A stretch of DNA of 64,000 bases from Hordeum vulgare subsp. vulgare (taxonomy: Eukaryota > Streptophyta > Magnoliopsida > Poales > Poaceae), in the NCBI RefSeq assembly GCF_904849725.1, contig NC_058524.1, forward strand, positions 488,319,763 through 488,383,762, written 5' to 3'. This document shows positions 47,498 through 59,123 of this stretch, one piece after another. How positions within the stretch are numbered: the first letter of the stretch is position 1; every line of letters begins with the position of its first letter. Made by a program: the position numbers and the translations under genes. The notes below the pieces were generated by a model. The model was given only the letters and a program-made list of their open reading frames with translations. It ran no database searches and had not been told where the DNA came from.

Positions 47498-48439
47498 ATG
47501 ACCCAGCTGGAGGCTGAAATATTGATTCAGAACATGGAGAACCACTTCGGGAGCAATTTGATTTTAAGGAAGTATGAAGTGGCACACGCTCTTCAGAACT
47601 TTACACAAAGTGCTGCTATCTGGTGGAAAATGCATCATGCCATACAAGGATTTAGTGGAGCAGAAACTTGGGACGAATTCAAGAAGACTCTCTTAAGATC
47701 CCGTCTTACTCGGAAGTGCTATGATAATCCGAAGAAGAAGACTTGTGCATGCAAGATCTGTGGAGAAATAGGACACACCCAGGAGGAACACAAGGATGGA
47801 TGCACTCATTGTGAAGAGAATCACCCAGCGGAGGAATGCCCAAGTAGTCAGGTGACTTGTTTCTTGTGTGAAGGAACCACCCACTACCCAGCCTAGTGTT
47901 ACATTTACTCCAAGGTGCAACAAGTTGTCAAGCAGCAGAAAGAAGCAATGGAGGAAACACTCACGAAGAAGATTTTAGAAGAACATGTGATGAAGGAAAA
48001 TATTGGAGACCCTGATGGACAGAGCCTAACCAGATTTTTCTCCAATGCCTGTTACTCATGTGGAGAGGAAGGACATTTTTCACAGGAGTGCATGAAGAAA
48101 AGCCAAGAGTATCTGGGAAACTTCCCGATGAAAAAAGTTGAGTTTGATCCACTTGAAATAGAAGAACTGGCCAAAATGAAGGAGTCCGGAAAGAAGAGAA
48201 AATACACCAGCCAGAGTCAAATCCCTGCACATAAGGACCTGAGTCATATCAGATGTTTCAAGTGTAAGGAGTTGGGCCACTACATCAATATGTGCCCAGG
48301 AAGGAAGCAGGAAACCCAAGGAGTAAAAGCAAACACTAAGAAGCCTCGAGACTTGTCCGAACTCATTTGCTTTCGTTGCAAGGAAGCAGGACATTATGCT
48401 AGTGATTGTCCACATGGGAAGAAAGCTAAAATGGAGTAG
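47498..48439 (+). pseudogene. Element C Gag-like protein with six zinc-knuckle motifs, one nonsense codon
   Basis: 313 codons in one frame from ATG 47498, broken only by TAG at 47894. The N-terminal part has a capsid-like ALQNFTQSAAIWWKMHHAI and WDEFKKTLL. Six Cys/His motifs follow: CKICGEIGHTQEEH, CTHCEENHPAEEC, CFLCEGTTHYPA(stop)C, CYSCGEEGHFSQEC, CFKCKELGHYINMC and CFRCKEAGHYASDC. The last three are perfect CX2CX4HX4C. These bind RNA in Gag nucleocapsids and in CNBP-like proteins. Most plant Gags have one or two. The nonsense codon lies inside the third motif, between its His and last Cys. No protease or RT follows. Confidence 0.78.
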
Positions 48440-48782
48440 TTAAGTTTTGATAGTGGCAATAAGTGTAACCTGAAGCACTCTTGTTTTTTCATGAAATTAT
48501 GGAGTTGAATTTTTCCTGAGATTGTAATAACTTCATGAATCAATAAAAATTTATTGTGTCATGATTTCCTATGTTGAAACTGTATGCGTTGTTTCTGTAC
48601 GAACAAAGATCTCTGAACATTCATGAGGATATGAGAAAATATGGTCTATGCAGGCATGAGTATATTTCATTTTAAGTGTGGTAGTAATCGGTAAACCCAC
48701 ACGATCCAATGAGTAGGAATATACCATGTATACCAAGGAGACACATACATTCCTCTAAGTACCTATTTTCTGACACCTGCAG
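48440..48782 (+). other. Element C spacer with a poly(A)-signal-like site
   Basis: After the zinc-knuckle frame comes sequence with AATAAAAATTT near 48542, like a plant transcript end, then the motif TTTTAAGTGTGGTAG (48670-48684) found again just before the 3' LTR. No gene is seen. Confidence 0.55.
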
Positions 48783-49238
48783 ATGACAACCCTCTATGAG
48801 TCATTCCTTAAGGGCCGAGAAACGATCATGACCCTGACTAGTGATCATGATTACCCAAAAATCCTGAAGGACATGATGAAGCACATTCATCTTGCAGGAG
48901 ATGCAGTCTACAAAGGCTACCCGTTCATGGAAAATGGAGTGGAACTTTGGTATGTGGAAGTACACCTCCACCATATGAAAGGAGTTTGTCCAAATACTAT
49001 GGGGCAATACTTTTTCATTTCACGTGTACCACGAGCAACCTTCTTTGATGCTGTTCGTGAAGCTGCCATGTAAGCCATACGCCAGATTGGAGAAATACTT
49101 GAAGCAAGACTCCGTCATACCCAGGAATACCTAAGTGAAGTGCATGCGGAGATGATGGAAATGAAGCTCATGGCCACCATGAGAAAGCAAAAGATGGATG
49201 ATTTCAAGGAGCACATTGGAAAGTTCCAGTGGAACTAA
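48783..49238 (+). pseudogene. Element C second ORF, unrecognised family, one nonsense codon
   Basis: 151 codons from ATG 48783 with a single TAA at 49071. The first 96 residues are globular-looking: DYPKILKDMMKHIHLAGDAV, FMENGVELWYVEVHLHHMKG, and YFFISRVPRATFFDAVREAA. The rest is helical and charged (IRQIGEILEARLRHTQEYLS...). I do not recognise it. It is not RT, RNase H or integrase. AATAAA-like signals lie about 80-130 bp after its end. It may be a captured host gene or a lineage-specific accessory protein. Confidence 0.5.
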
Positions 49239-50432
49239 AGTATCTCCAAGGGAGACAAATGAATAAAGTTGGCAGAAATTCTTGACCATACCGAACAATG
49301 TGGATGGCAACATTTGTAATAAAGTACTTTTGAATTTGGAGTTTTGAGAAGAAATTAAGGATGTAATAAAGGATTGATTATGAAATGAATACGATTTTTG
49401 GATGAACCAATACCTTTTAATGGAAAACACACCAATGGAAAAAATCCCATAGAGTGGAGTGTGTACCAAAAATAAGTCTGGGGATTATTTTTATATGATG
49501 GTTACCCCAAGAATATGATGGAATGAAACACTATAGGATTCAAAGGCGGAGTAATTCCAAGTATGCCTGCAATCCATAGACCCCGGGACTAATCAGGATC
49601 AAGTACTACCTTTATGAATAAAGAAACTTGGAAGAAGCTATGATGGATCAACAAACGTTTTCTTAGGAGCATGCGTAACACCGAGAGTTGTGAAGATACG
49701 ATAGATGTTTTGTTCAGCTTGCAGAACCAATGGATTATCTGAACTTCGTTCGTGGACAAGAGAAATTATGCAATGCTTGTGAGGATACCCAAGTGTTAGA
49801 ATACAAGATTCACTAAGCCTTATACAAGGTAATGATTTTAGTGCGACATGGCTTGGCCACCATGACGACTTACTACTATCAGTCTCTTGCTATTCGGAAT
49901 GTTAAATCTGAGAGACTTACCCATGGTGAGAGATGACGTTCTATGAAGCTTTTGTTTAAGCCTTAGAATGGTATGATGAAAGCCCCATGTACATGGCATT
50001 TGTTGTCACGCGTATGAAATTTTACGTTGAGGATGAAGCCAAGACCCTTTTCACTGCAGGATAACCACAAATGGTAGACCACCATGAGAGTCATCGATAG
50101 GTTATTTAGAATGGCCACGAGACTTGTGAGTTAAGAAGACCGAGTGCAGGAGGAAGATTATATCAACGGAAGAGCACTCAATTTTGATGGAAAACATTAT
50201 GAGTATAATGGAAGATCATCACCAAAGGAGTTACGAAGAAGAATGTGACGAGCCAGATGCCAAGACCCCACAGGATTGTTAAAAATTTGAGCGACCGGTA
50301 ACTCTCATTTTAAGTGTGGTAGCACCCCAGTTTGCAGGAGACTGGATTTGTTAGAATACCCCCCAAACCATAACCTTTTCTTTCTAACCTCTTCGAATCT
50401 CGAGGACGAGATTCTTTTTAAGTGTGGTAGTT
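49239..50432 (+). other. Element C 3' internal region
   Basis: 1.2 kb with no sustained frame. TTTTAAGTGTGGTAG occurs at 50307-50321 and 50416-50430, the second as the purine-rich tract before the 3' LTR, preceded by CGAGGACGAGATTC. It could hold unrecognisable pol debris. Confidence 0.5.
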
Positions 50433-51751
50433 TGTAACATCCCAAAATTATAAATTTTGGAATGTTAATATAATTATTAGATTGATTGTTTGTTTGTTTG
50501 AGTGATTGAAACTTGAGTGAAATTTGAAATGTTTCTAAACTTTTTGAATGAGAAGGAATAAAATGAATTTCCCCTTTATCTGGTGAATTCAAATTCATCC
50601 ACTAAAAAAATCAGTGAGAGAAGATAACATGACTTCTTCAACTATAAAGATTTAGAAAGGGTGGATTTGAAAACTAATAAAAGATTTCCTATATGGATTT
50701 CATTTTTCATAGTTGATCTTATTGCTATTTCAAGGTTTAATTGGAGTCATATATTAAAAATATGAGAGGAGGAACATGACCCTCCAAACTAGGGGGACAT
50801 TTTTTTTGAAAGATATTTGAACCCTAAAACTTAGGGGGTCATTTGAAAAAAATATTTGCAAAAGGAAAATAAAATCCTTTAGGCATTTTCTGAAAAAAAT
50901 ATTTTTTTGAAGTATTTATTTTTGTCGTAGAAAATGTTAAACAAATTCTATATTTTCTGCTGATAATTTTGGTATATAACATGCCCATATTTGGAATTAT
51001 TTTGATCCCTCAATCTTCCTTTTTTCCTTCCTGTTTTTAATTAAAAGGAAAATCTTCCTATATTAGGAAAATCTCCAGAGGCCCGATAGGAAGGTTTGGG
51101 CCCGATCCCCTTTCTTCTTCCCCTGATCGTCTCCTCCCTTCTACGTTCCAGGAACTTCCCATCCATGGTGGGCGCACCGGATCCGCCGCGATCTCCCTCC
51201 CCTTGCCTCTTGGAGCACGCCCGAGCCCGCCTATAAAACCCACAGCGCCTCCTCTCTCCGTTTTTCCCTTTCCCCAACCCCATCTCCCCTGCCGCGTCGC
51301 CCCGCCCAAACCTCGCTGGAGCCGAACTCTGGGGGCTTGCTGCTGCCCCTGCCACGCCACCCCACTACTCCTGCCGCCGCAAGGAACCTCCCCCACCCCA
51401 CCGCACCCCGTTTCCCCCCAAACCCCGCCGCACCTCCCTCCACCTCGCCCCATACAGGACCTCCCCTCGCCGCCGTTCGTCACTTTCCTGTCGTCCCTGT
51501 CGCAGGACAGGAACACCAGGAGCACGCTGAGCCTCTCCCCAGGACGCCCCGCGCCACCTCCCCACAGCACCGACCCCCCTCTGCTGCCCACCCCGCCGGC
51601 GACCAGCCCCCCCCCCCCTCGCCGGAGCAGCCACCGAAGCTCCCCAGCTCCTATCAGCCACGGTTAGACTCCCCTCTCCCTTTCTTTTTTTATTTTTTCT
51701 TTACCACCGTTAGATCGTGAACCAATGCATTAGATTAGAACTTGCATAACT
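50433..51751 (+). mobile_element. Element C 3' LTR, truncated
   Basis: It is collinear with 43732-45058 of the 5' LTR, including the CpG-rich block and TATA box, and stops at GCATAACT. The following bases belong to B. About 2 kb of LTR and any target duplication are missing. Confidence 0.85.
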
Positions 51752-52514
51752 GGAAAATAAGCTTTGTACGAACCTGTGATGAGGAAGACATAAAAGCGAC
51801 AGACTGCATAATAAAGTTCTTTATCACAGGGGGCAATATAAAGTGATGTTCCTCCGCACTAAGAGGACACGCATCCAAACCTCAAAAGTGCATGACAACC
51901 TCTGCTTCCCTCTACGAAGGGCCTATCTTGTACCTTTACTTTTTACCCTTGTAAGAGTCATGGTGATCTTCACCAATTCCTTATTTTGCCTTTGTCTTGG
52001 CTACCGTCACATGCTTGGGAAAGATCTATATTCATATGTCAACTTGGAGGTAGGCATTCATGAATTATTATTGTTGACATTACCCTTGAGGTAAGCAGTT
52101 GGGAGGCAAAACTATAAGCCCCTATCTTTCTCTGTGTCCAGCTAAAACTTTGATCTCATGAGTACCATGTGAGTTGTAGCAATTGTAGAGAACGAAAGAA
52201 TGATTGAGTATGTTGATTTGCTTTACAAGCACTTATTTGAGTCTTTCTGATGTTGTGATAAATTGCAATTGCTTCAATGACTAAAGGCTATCGGTTGTTA
52301 CTTCTTGGTAAGGTTCTCGATCCGTGCTTTACTTTGTGAAGGAATTATCACTTTAGCACGAGAGATTATATGTTGGTATTGCTGTTCTGATCATGATCAT
52401 GGTGCATGCATGTTTGTATCTTGTTTTGTCGACAACTCTCTCCCTAAACATGTGGTCATATTTAGTGAGCTAGGCTTTCTCTTGAGGACAAGCGAGGTCT
52501 AAGCTTGGGAGATT
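51752..52514 (+). other. Element B 3' noncoding remnant and polypurine tract
   Basis: It is homologous to about 30297-31051 of E and ends in AAGCTTGGGAGATT before the 3' LTR. The frame at 51843-52094 is a copy of E's 30380-30631 frame and is judged noncoding. Confidence 0.75.
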
Positions 52515-54034
52515 TGATACGTCCATTTTGCATCATGTTTTCATGTTCATATTTATCGCTTCTTTGGCTGTTATTTCACTTCATGGTACTATTCTTTTGC
52601 CTTTTCTCTTTTTTTTTGCAAGGTTTACATGAAGAGGGAGAATACCGGCAACTGGAACTCTGGCCTGAAAGTGGAGCAAAGTTGAGATACCTATTTTGTG
52701 CAACTCCAAACGCCGTGAAAATCAATGGGGATTTTTTCCCAATTTATAAAAAATACTGGGCTGAAGAAGTGCCAGAGGGGTACCAGGGGGTGCCCACAAG
52801 CCTGCACGGCGTGGCCACCCTCCCAGGCCGCGCCATGGGGGCTTGTGGGCAGCCCACTGGCCCACTGGCCCCCCTCTTTTGCTATATGGAGGGTTCCGTC
52901 TAGAAAAAAATCAAGGAGGATCTTTTTCGTGGTTTCGCCGCCGCCACGAGGCGGAACTTGAGCAGAACCAATCTAGAGCTCCGGCAGGACGATCCTGCCG
53001 GGGAAACTTCCCTCTCGGAGGGGGAAATAATCGCCATCGTGATGACCAACACTCCTCTCATCGGAGGGGACTCGTCACCATCAACATCTTCATCAACACC
53101 ATCTCATCTCCAAACCCTAGTTCATCACTTGTGACCAATCTCCGTCTCGTGACTCCGATTGGTACTTGTAAGGTTGCTAGTAGTGTTGATTACTCTTTGT
53201 AGTTGATGTTAGTTGGATTACTTGGTGGAAGAGTTTATGTTCAGATCCTTGATGCTACTCATTACCTCTCTGATCATGAGTATGATTATGCTTTGTGAGT
53301 AGTTATTTTTATTCCTGAGGACATGGGATAAGTCATGATAATAGTAGTCATGTGAATTTGGTATTTGTTCGGTTTTTGATGTGTTGTATGTTGTTTTTCC
53401 TCTAGTGGTGTTATGTGAACGTCGACTACATAAGACTTCACCATTATTTGGGCCTAGAGGAAGGCATTGGGAAGTAGTAAGTAGATGATGGGTTGCTAGA
53501 GTAACAGGAGCTTAAACCCTAGTTTATGTGTTACTTCATAAGGGGCTGATTTGGATCCACTAGTTTAATGCTATGGTTAGACTTTGTCTTAATTCTTCTT
53601 TCGTAGTTGCGGATGCTTGCGAGAGGGGTGAATCATAAGTGGGATGCTTGTCCAAGTAAGGGCAGTACCCAAGCGCCGGTCCACCCACATATCAAACTAT
53701 CAAAGTAACAAACGCGAATCATATGAACATGATGAAACTAGCATGACAGAAATTCCCATGTGTCCTCAGGAGCGTTTTTCCTCCTATGACTTTGTCCAGG
53801 CTTGTACCTTGCTACAAAAGGGATTAGGCCACTTTGCTGCACCGTTGCTACTTTTGTTACTTGTTGCTTGCTACGAATCATCTCACCACACAATCACTTG
53901 TTACCGACAATGTTAGTGCCTGTAGATTTTACCTTGCTGAAAACCACTTGTCAGATCCTTCTGCTCCTCATTGGGTTCGACACTCGTACTTATCGAAAGG
54001 ACTACGATTGATCCCCTATACTTGTGGGTCATCA
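52515..54034 (+). mobile_element. Element B 3' LTR
   Basis: TGATACGTCC to GGGTCATCA, 1520 bp, close to the 5' LTR at 41651-43172. Followed by the target duplication TGCAC. Confidence 0.9.
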
Positions 54035-54065
54035 TGCACTCATCGTGATTTGCTAGAATGCTCAT

Positions 54066-54258
54066 AGTGCTTCACTTATATCTTTTGAGCTAGATACTTT
54101 AGCTCTAGTGCTTCACTTATATCTTTTGAGCTAGATACTTTTGCTCTTGCGCTTCAGTTATATCTTTTGAGCTAGATACTTTTGCTCTAGTGCTTCACTT
54201 ATATATTTTGAACTAGATAATTTTGCTCTATGCGCTGCACTTATACCTTTTAGAGCAC
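54066..54258 (+). repeat. 41-bp tandem repeat in element A
   Basis: Unit start AGTGCTTCACTTATATCTTT, repeated at 54066, 54107, 54148 and 54189 with a partial copy from about 54230. Each unit contains TTTTGAGCTAGATACTTT. It lies in the noncoding 3' half of A's interior, just after the B insertion. Confidence 0.88.
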
Positions 54259-55942
54259 GGCGGTGCGTGAATTGGTAGTTGGCTTATGCTATGAAAGTAG
54301 TCCCAAATGTGCTAGGTACCCAAAGAGGATGCAAAAACCTCCATCTTCATGTGCATTGAGTAGAAAGAGAACTTTCGATTCCTCTCAATTAGTTTTGAGA
54401 CACGGATTCGGTAATATTAAGAGTTATGTTAGTAGGGTGTTGTGAATCTAGAGATACTTCTGTTGGAGTTAGTGATTCCCGTAGCATGCACGTATGGTGA
54501 ACCGCTATGTTAGGAAGTCGGAGCATAATTGATCTATTGATTGCCATCCTTTGTGTTGAGGTCGGGATCACGCGATGGTTTACACCTACCAACCCTTCCC
54601 CTCGGAGTATGCGTTTAGCACTTTGTTTTGATTACTAATAAAAACTTTCGCAACAAGTATGTGAGTTCTTCATGACTAATGTGAGCCATGGTATAGATGC
54701 ACTTTCACCTTCCACCATTGCTAGCCTCTCTAGTGTCGCGCAATTCTCGCCGATACACAAACCCACCAAATTCCTTCCTCAAAACAGCCACCATACCTAC
54801 CTACAATGGCATTTTCATAGCCATTCTGAGATATATTGCCATGCAACTACCACCGTTCCGTCTCATAACTTGTGCCGTCACTCTCATATTGCCATTGCAT
54901 GATCGTAAGATAGCTAGCGAGATGTTTCAACGTCATACGCCATGCTAGATCGTTGCACATCCCGGTACACTGCCGGAGGCATTTCCTATGGAGTCATCAT
55001 CATTGTGATCTTTGAGTTGTGAATAATAAAAGTGTGATGATCATCATTATTAGAGCATTGTCCCATGTGAGGAAAAAAAAGAGGCCAAAGATCCAAAAAC
55101 AAAAAAAGGAGAAAAAAGAGGCCTAAGAGCCCAAATAAAAAAAGAGAGAGAAAAAGAGAGAAGGGACAATGCTACTATCTTTTTCCACACTTGTGCTTCA
55201 TGATAGCAACATGTTCTTCATGATTGAGAGCTTCTTGCTTTGTCACTACCATATGCTAGTGGGGATCTTTATTATATAACTTGGCTTGTATATTCCAATG
55301 ATGGGCTTCCTCAAAATTGCCCTAGGTCTTCGTGAGCAAGCAAGTTGGATGCACACCCACTAGTTTTCCTTTTGAGATTTCACATACTTATAGCTCTAGT
55401 GCATCTCTTGTATGGCAATCCCTACTCATTCACATTGATATCTATTAATGGGCATCTCCATAGCCTATTGATACGCCGAGTCAGTGTGACCATCTCCTCT
55501 TTTTTGTCTCACAACCACCACCACACTCTATTCCACCTATAGTGCTATATCCATGGCTCGCGCTCATGTATTGCGTGATAGTTATAAAAAGTTTGAGAAA
55601 GTAAGAGTGAGAAAACAATTACTTGTCCAATTCCGGGGTTGTGCATGATTTACATTGGTTGTGTGAGGATGATGGAGCATAGCTAGACTATATGATTTTG
55701 TAGGGATAACTTTCTTTGGCCTTGTTATTTTGAAAGTTCATGATTACTTTGCTAGTTTGCTTGAAGTATTACTGTTTTCATGTCAATAGCAAACTATTCT
55801 TTTGAATCGCACGGATCGGAACATTCATGTCACGTGAAAGAAGTTGCAAAGGACAACTATGCTAGGTAGCATTCCACATCAAAAATTCATTCTTTATCAC
55901 TTCCCTACTCGAGGACGAGCAGGAGTTAAGCTTGGGGATGCT
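54259..55942 (+). other. Element A internal noncoding sequence, right
   Basis: No gene is seen. A purine-rich block (55070-55170) has AAGAGGCC repeats. The polypurine tract AAGCTTGGGGATGCT (55928-55942) abuts the 3' LTR. Confidence 0.6.
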
Positions 55943-57498
55943 TGATACGTCTCCAACGTATCTATAATTTTTGATGGTTTCATGCTATTATCTTGTCAAA
56001 CTTTGGATGTTTTGCATGCCTTTTATTTATTTTCTGGGACTAACTTATTAACTCAGTGCCAAGTGCCAGTTCCTGTTTTTTCCATGTTTTTGACCCCTTT
56101 CAGAGGAGATTTTGAAATGGAGTCCAAACGGAAGAAAATCCCCGAAAATATTTTTTTTTGGAACGGAAGAAGATCGGAGAACTTGGGAGCCAAGCCAGAA
56201 GAGCCCCCAGGGGCCCCACAAGCCCACACCCCGCGACTAGGGGGGCCGCGCCATCCAGGCTTGTGGGCCCCCTGGAGGTCCCCTGACCTAGGTCTTTCGC
56301 CTATATAATCCCAAAAATTCCAGAAAAAATCAGGAGATCATCGAAAGTACTTTTCCGCCGCCACAAGGTTCTGTCTCCGCAAGATCCCATCTGGGGCACG
56401 TCCTGGTGCCCTTCCGGAGGGGGATTCAGACACGGAGGGCTTCCTCATCAATACCATGACCTCTCCGATGACGCATGAGTAGTTCACCATAGACCTACGG
56501 GTCCATAGCTAGTAACTAGATGGCTTCTTCTCTCTCTTGGATCTTCAATACAAAGTTCTCCATGATCTTCATGGAGATCTATCCGATGTAATCTTCTTTT
56601 ACGGTGTGTTTGTCAAGATTCGATGAAATTTGGATTTATGATCAGATTATCTATGAATCTTATTTGAGTTTCTTCTGATCTCTCTTATGCATGATTTCAT
56701 ATCCTTGTAATTCTCTTCGAGTTGTTGGTTTTGTCTGGCCAACTAGATCTATGATTCTTGCAATGGGAGAAGTGCTTGGTTTTGGGTTCATACCGTGCGG
56801 TGCCCTCACCCAGTGACAGAAGGGGTAGCGAGGCACGCATCGAGTTGTTGCCATCAAGGGTAAAAGATGGGGTTTTCATCATTGGTTTGAGATTATCCCT
56901 CTACATCATGTCATCTTGCTTAAAGCGTTACTCTGTTCATCATGAACTCAATACACTAGATGCATGCTGGATAGCGGTCGATGTGTGGATTATAGTAGTA
57001 GATGCAGAAAGTAACGGTCTACTTGTCTCGAACGTGATGCCTATATGTATGATCATTGCCTTAGATATCTTCATGACTTTGCGCGGTTCTATTAATTGCT
57101 CGACAGTAATTTTTTCACCCACCGTAATACTTGCTATTTTGAGAGAAGCCTCTAGTGAACACTATGGCCCCCAGGGTCTACTCCACACCATATTTTCAGC
57201 CTTACACTTTTTACTTCGTTGCACTTTCCGCCTTCAGATCTCACTTTGCAAACAATCTTGAAGGGATTGACAACCCCTTTGAAGTGTTGGGTGCAAGCTT
57301 GTTTGTGTTTGTGCATGTACTTTGGACTTGACGAGGCCCTCCTTCTAGTTCGATACCTTGGTTCTCCAAACTAAGGGAAATACTTACTGCTCCTGTGCTG
57401 CATCACCCTTTCCTCTTCAAGGGAAAAATCGACGCAAACCAGAGAAGTAACAAGAAGAATTCCTACGCGCCAAGGGAAGGACTTTTGTTGCCGCAACA
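55943..57498 (+). mobile_element. Element A 3' LTR
   Basis: TGATACGTCTCC to GCCGCAACA, 1556 bp, followed by CCTCC. TATA box at 56302-56308. Confidence 0.92.
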
Positions 57499-58210
57499 CC
57501 TCCCCACTTGTGACTTGCCAAATGCGAGGACCTGCCATGTATGCAGTGCAATGCCTAGAGTACTTATTTGATTCCTCTAACTTTTCCATATATATGGGCG
57601 TGATTTCCCACCTACTGCTCTCTATCTTCTCTCAGATTGATTTATATTTGATCACCAATTTAGTTCTGAAATCATGCACACAGTTCCTGATTGGCTTGCA
57701 CGTGATGTCTAATATCATTTTGTTAAACACTTCTGACAAGTTGTTAACTACAAGTTCTGTCTTGCATGTGTAATCCATGGCATGCCTAGACCAAGTCTTT
57801 TGGATAGCCACTTCCAAGCAACTTCAGCCCGCTTCCTTAGTTCATCCATTGCAACCTCAAAACCATGTTTGGTACATGATTATGCAGCGTTGTCCATGTG
57901 CCTTTTCAATTCCTCACCCTTAAAGCTAGCTGATCGAAAATTGGCATAGATATGTCTCAAACAATATTTCTGAGGTGAGTGTTGGAACACATCTTCTATA
58001 GCATTGAACAATCCCTATTTCGTATAATTATTTGAATGAATGCATAATTGATTGGTTTACAACTATGATGTGAAGTAGATACCTTTTGTCTGTCCAAGAT
58101 GATGGTGTAGTTGCCCCATTTATTCCCCTCTCCAATGGATGCCCTGAGCTGACTGAGAAATCAAGTCCAACTTTTTGTGTCCTCCTTGTTAACAATTCCA
58201 ATAGCAATTG
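57499..58210 (-). pseudogene. MULE transposase middle part (left copy)
   Basis: On the minus strand: NYTIILDRQK (part of the second catalytic-Asp region), a GT-AG intron, then GLFNAIEDVFQHSPQKYC leading into LRHIYANF, and later HAMDYTCKTELVVNNLSEVF. These are MULE DDE and post-DDE segments. About 10 bp present in the right copy (TCCTTAGGGA, around 60708-60717) are missing near 57800, causing a frameshift. The copy ends at about 58210, where the tandem unit restarts inside the GRF gene intron, so no N-terminal part exists for it. Confidence 0.75.
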
Positions 58211-58432
58211 ATTGTGGAGTTAGAAAGATTCAGTTAACAATTCTATTTAGTAGAAAAATTCAGTTATTTGTATTAGAGTGTGTCTTTGCATTTTGATTCT
58301 GTATTTTTATTTGTATTACATGTAGTGCAAAGATTTAGTTATTTGTACTTGATTCAGTCTTGGCATTTAGTCTCTCATTTTGGTTGGCTTTTATTTTGGC
58401 AGTTTAACCTGAAGTTGAATAATTTATTGTAG

Positions 58433-59020
58433 GATGGCATTGCTTGTGGAGTTTCTCAGCGGGTTGATGCCCCATGGCCTAGTGTACTTCAAAGATGCCT
58501 TGTGAAGGTTTGGGAGATGTTACATGAGATAAACCATGCCAGGATGCTGGATCATCACGCCCATAAGGAAGAGAGTGCCAAACCAAAGAAGGAGTTGGAT
58601 AGTCTTGGCACTCAGTACAACCACCTGGTGGAATATGTGACTAAGTTGTTTGGTTGGAGGAATACAGAGCAGCAGAACAAGGTCTGGCAGAATGATGAAG
58701 ATATGAAGAAGAAGGAGATGGATGTAGACAAGCAGATGCAGAAGCTAGCTATTGACAAGGAGAAGGAGAAGCTTGAGAATGACCAGATGAAGGAGGAGTT
58801 TCAAAAGCTTGTTATTGAACACAAGGATCTCAAGTGCATCGCTAGATCTCAGGGATAAATCATCAGGAATGCCGGGAAGGATAGGAATGAGATAAAGCAT
58901 GGCAGGGATCTTTAGAAAGAGGAGGAGAGGAAGTTAGAGTATGTTGTTGGAGATCTCGTGAAAGCTGGACAAGGCAACAAGGACAAACTTGCCAATATGA
59001 AGGCTATACTTGACGAGTGA
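58433..59020 (+). pseudogene. GRF gene exon 3 (right copy), 5' exons missing
   Basis: It begins after the AG at 58431-58432 with DGIACGVSQRVDAPWPSV and runs on through a long charged coiled coil (KKEMDVDKQMQKLAIDKEKE), open until TAA at 58856. More stops follow before the shared final TGA at 59018-59020. This copy keeps codons that are stops in the left copy. It lacks exons 1 and 2 because the duplication started inside the upstream intron. Confidence 0.7.
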
Positions 59021-59123
59021 AGTTCTATCAATGTTCACCAGCTGTGTTGAGTAATTAAGTGGCCTCGGAACAATATAATTGGCCTTGGAAATGTATATTT
59101 CGGGAATCCACTCTAGCTTATGT

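Larger units (their letters stand above)
43732..51751 (+). mobile_element. Long-LTR gypsy-type retrotransposon C without visible pol
   Basis: 5' LTR 43732-47027 (3296 bp, TGTAACATCC ... GTCGCTACA). PBS TGGTATCAGAGC at 47032-47043 matches initiator tRNA-Met. The internal region of 3.4 kb carries a multi-zinc-knuckle Gag-like ORF and a second unrecognised ORF. The 3' LTR begins at 50433 but only its first 1.32 kb is present. At 51751 it joins B's 3' noncoding region (GGAAAATAAGC, equivalent to about 30297 in E). The LTR start and the GAGGACGAGATTC...AAG sequence before the 3' LTR resemble chromovirus (Tekay-like) elements; this lineage call is tentative. Confidence 0.82.
41651..54034 (+). mobile_element. 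Athila-type gypsy retrotransposon B, pol lost, inserted in A
   Basis: LTRs 41651-43172 (1522 bp) and 52515-54034 (1520 bp); target duplication TGCAC at 41646-41650 and 54035-54039. PBS TGGCTCCGTTGCCGGGAA is at 43184-43201 and the polypurine tract AAGCTTGGGAGATT at 52501-52514. Only the start of gag (with an internal deletion) and part of the 3' noncoding region remain; the middle is occupied by element C and missing otherwise. Confidence 0.93.
38447..57498 (+). mobile_element. LTR retrotransposon A, gag-only, carrying nested B and C
   Basis: LTRs of 1554 bp (38447-40000) and 1556 bp (55943-57498) are highly similar. The target duplication CCTCC lies at 38442-38446 and 57499-57503. The tandem copy of the host sequence at 60410-60414 shows the empty site with one CCTCC. 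Excluding B, A is about 6.7 kb. Its internal part carries one Gag-like frame and no protease, RT or integrase, so A must have moved with enzymes from another element. Family unknown to me; LTRs of this type are abundant in Triticeae. Confidence 0.93.
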
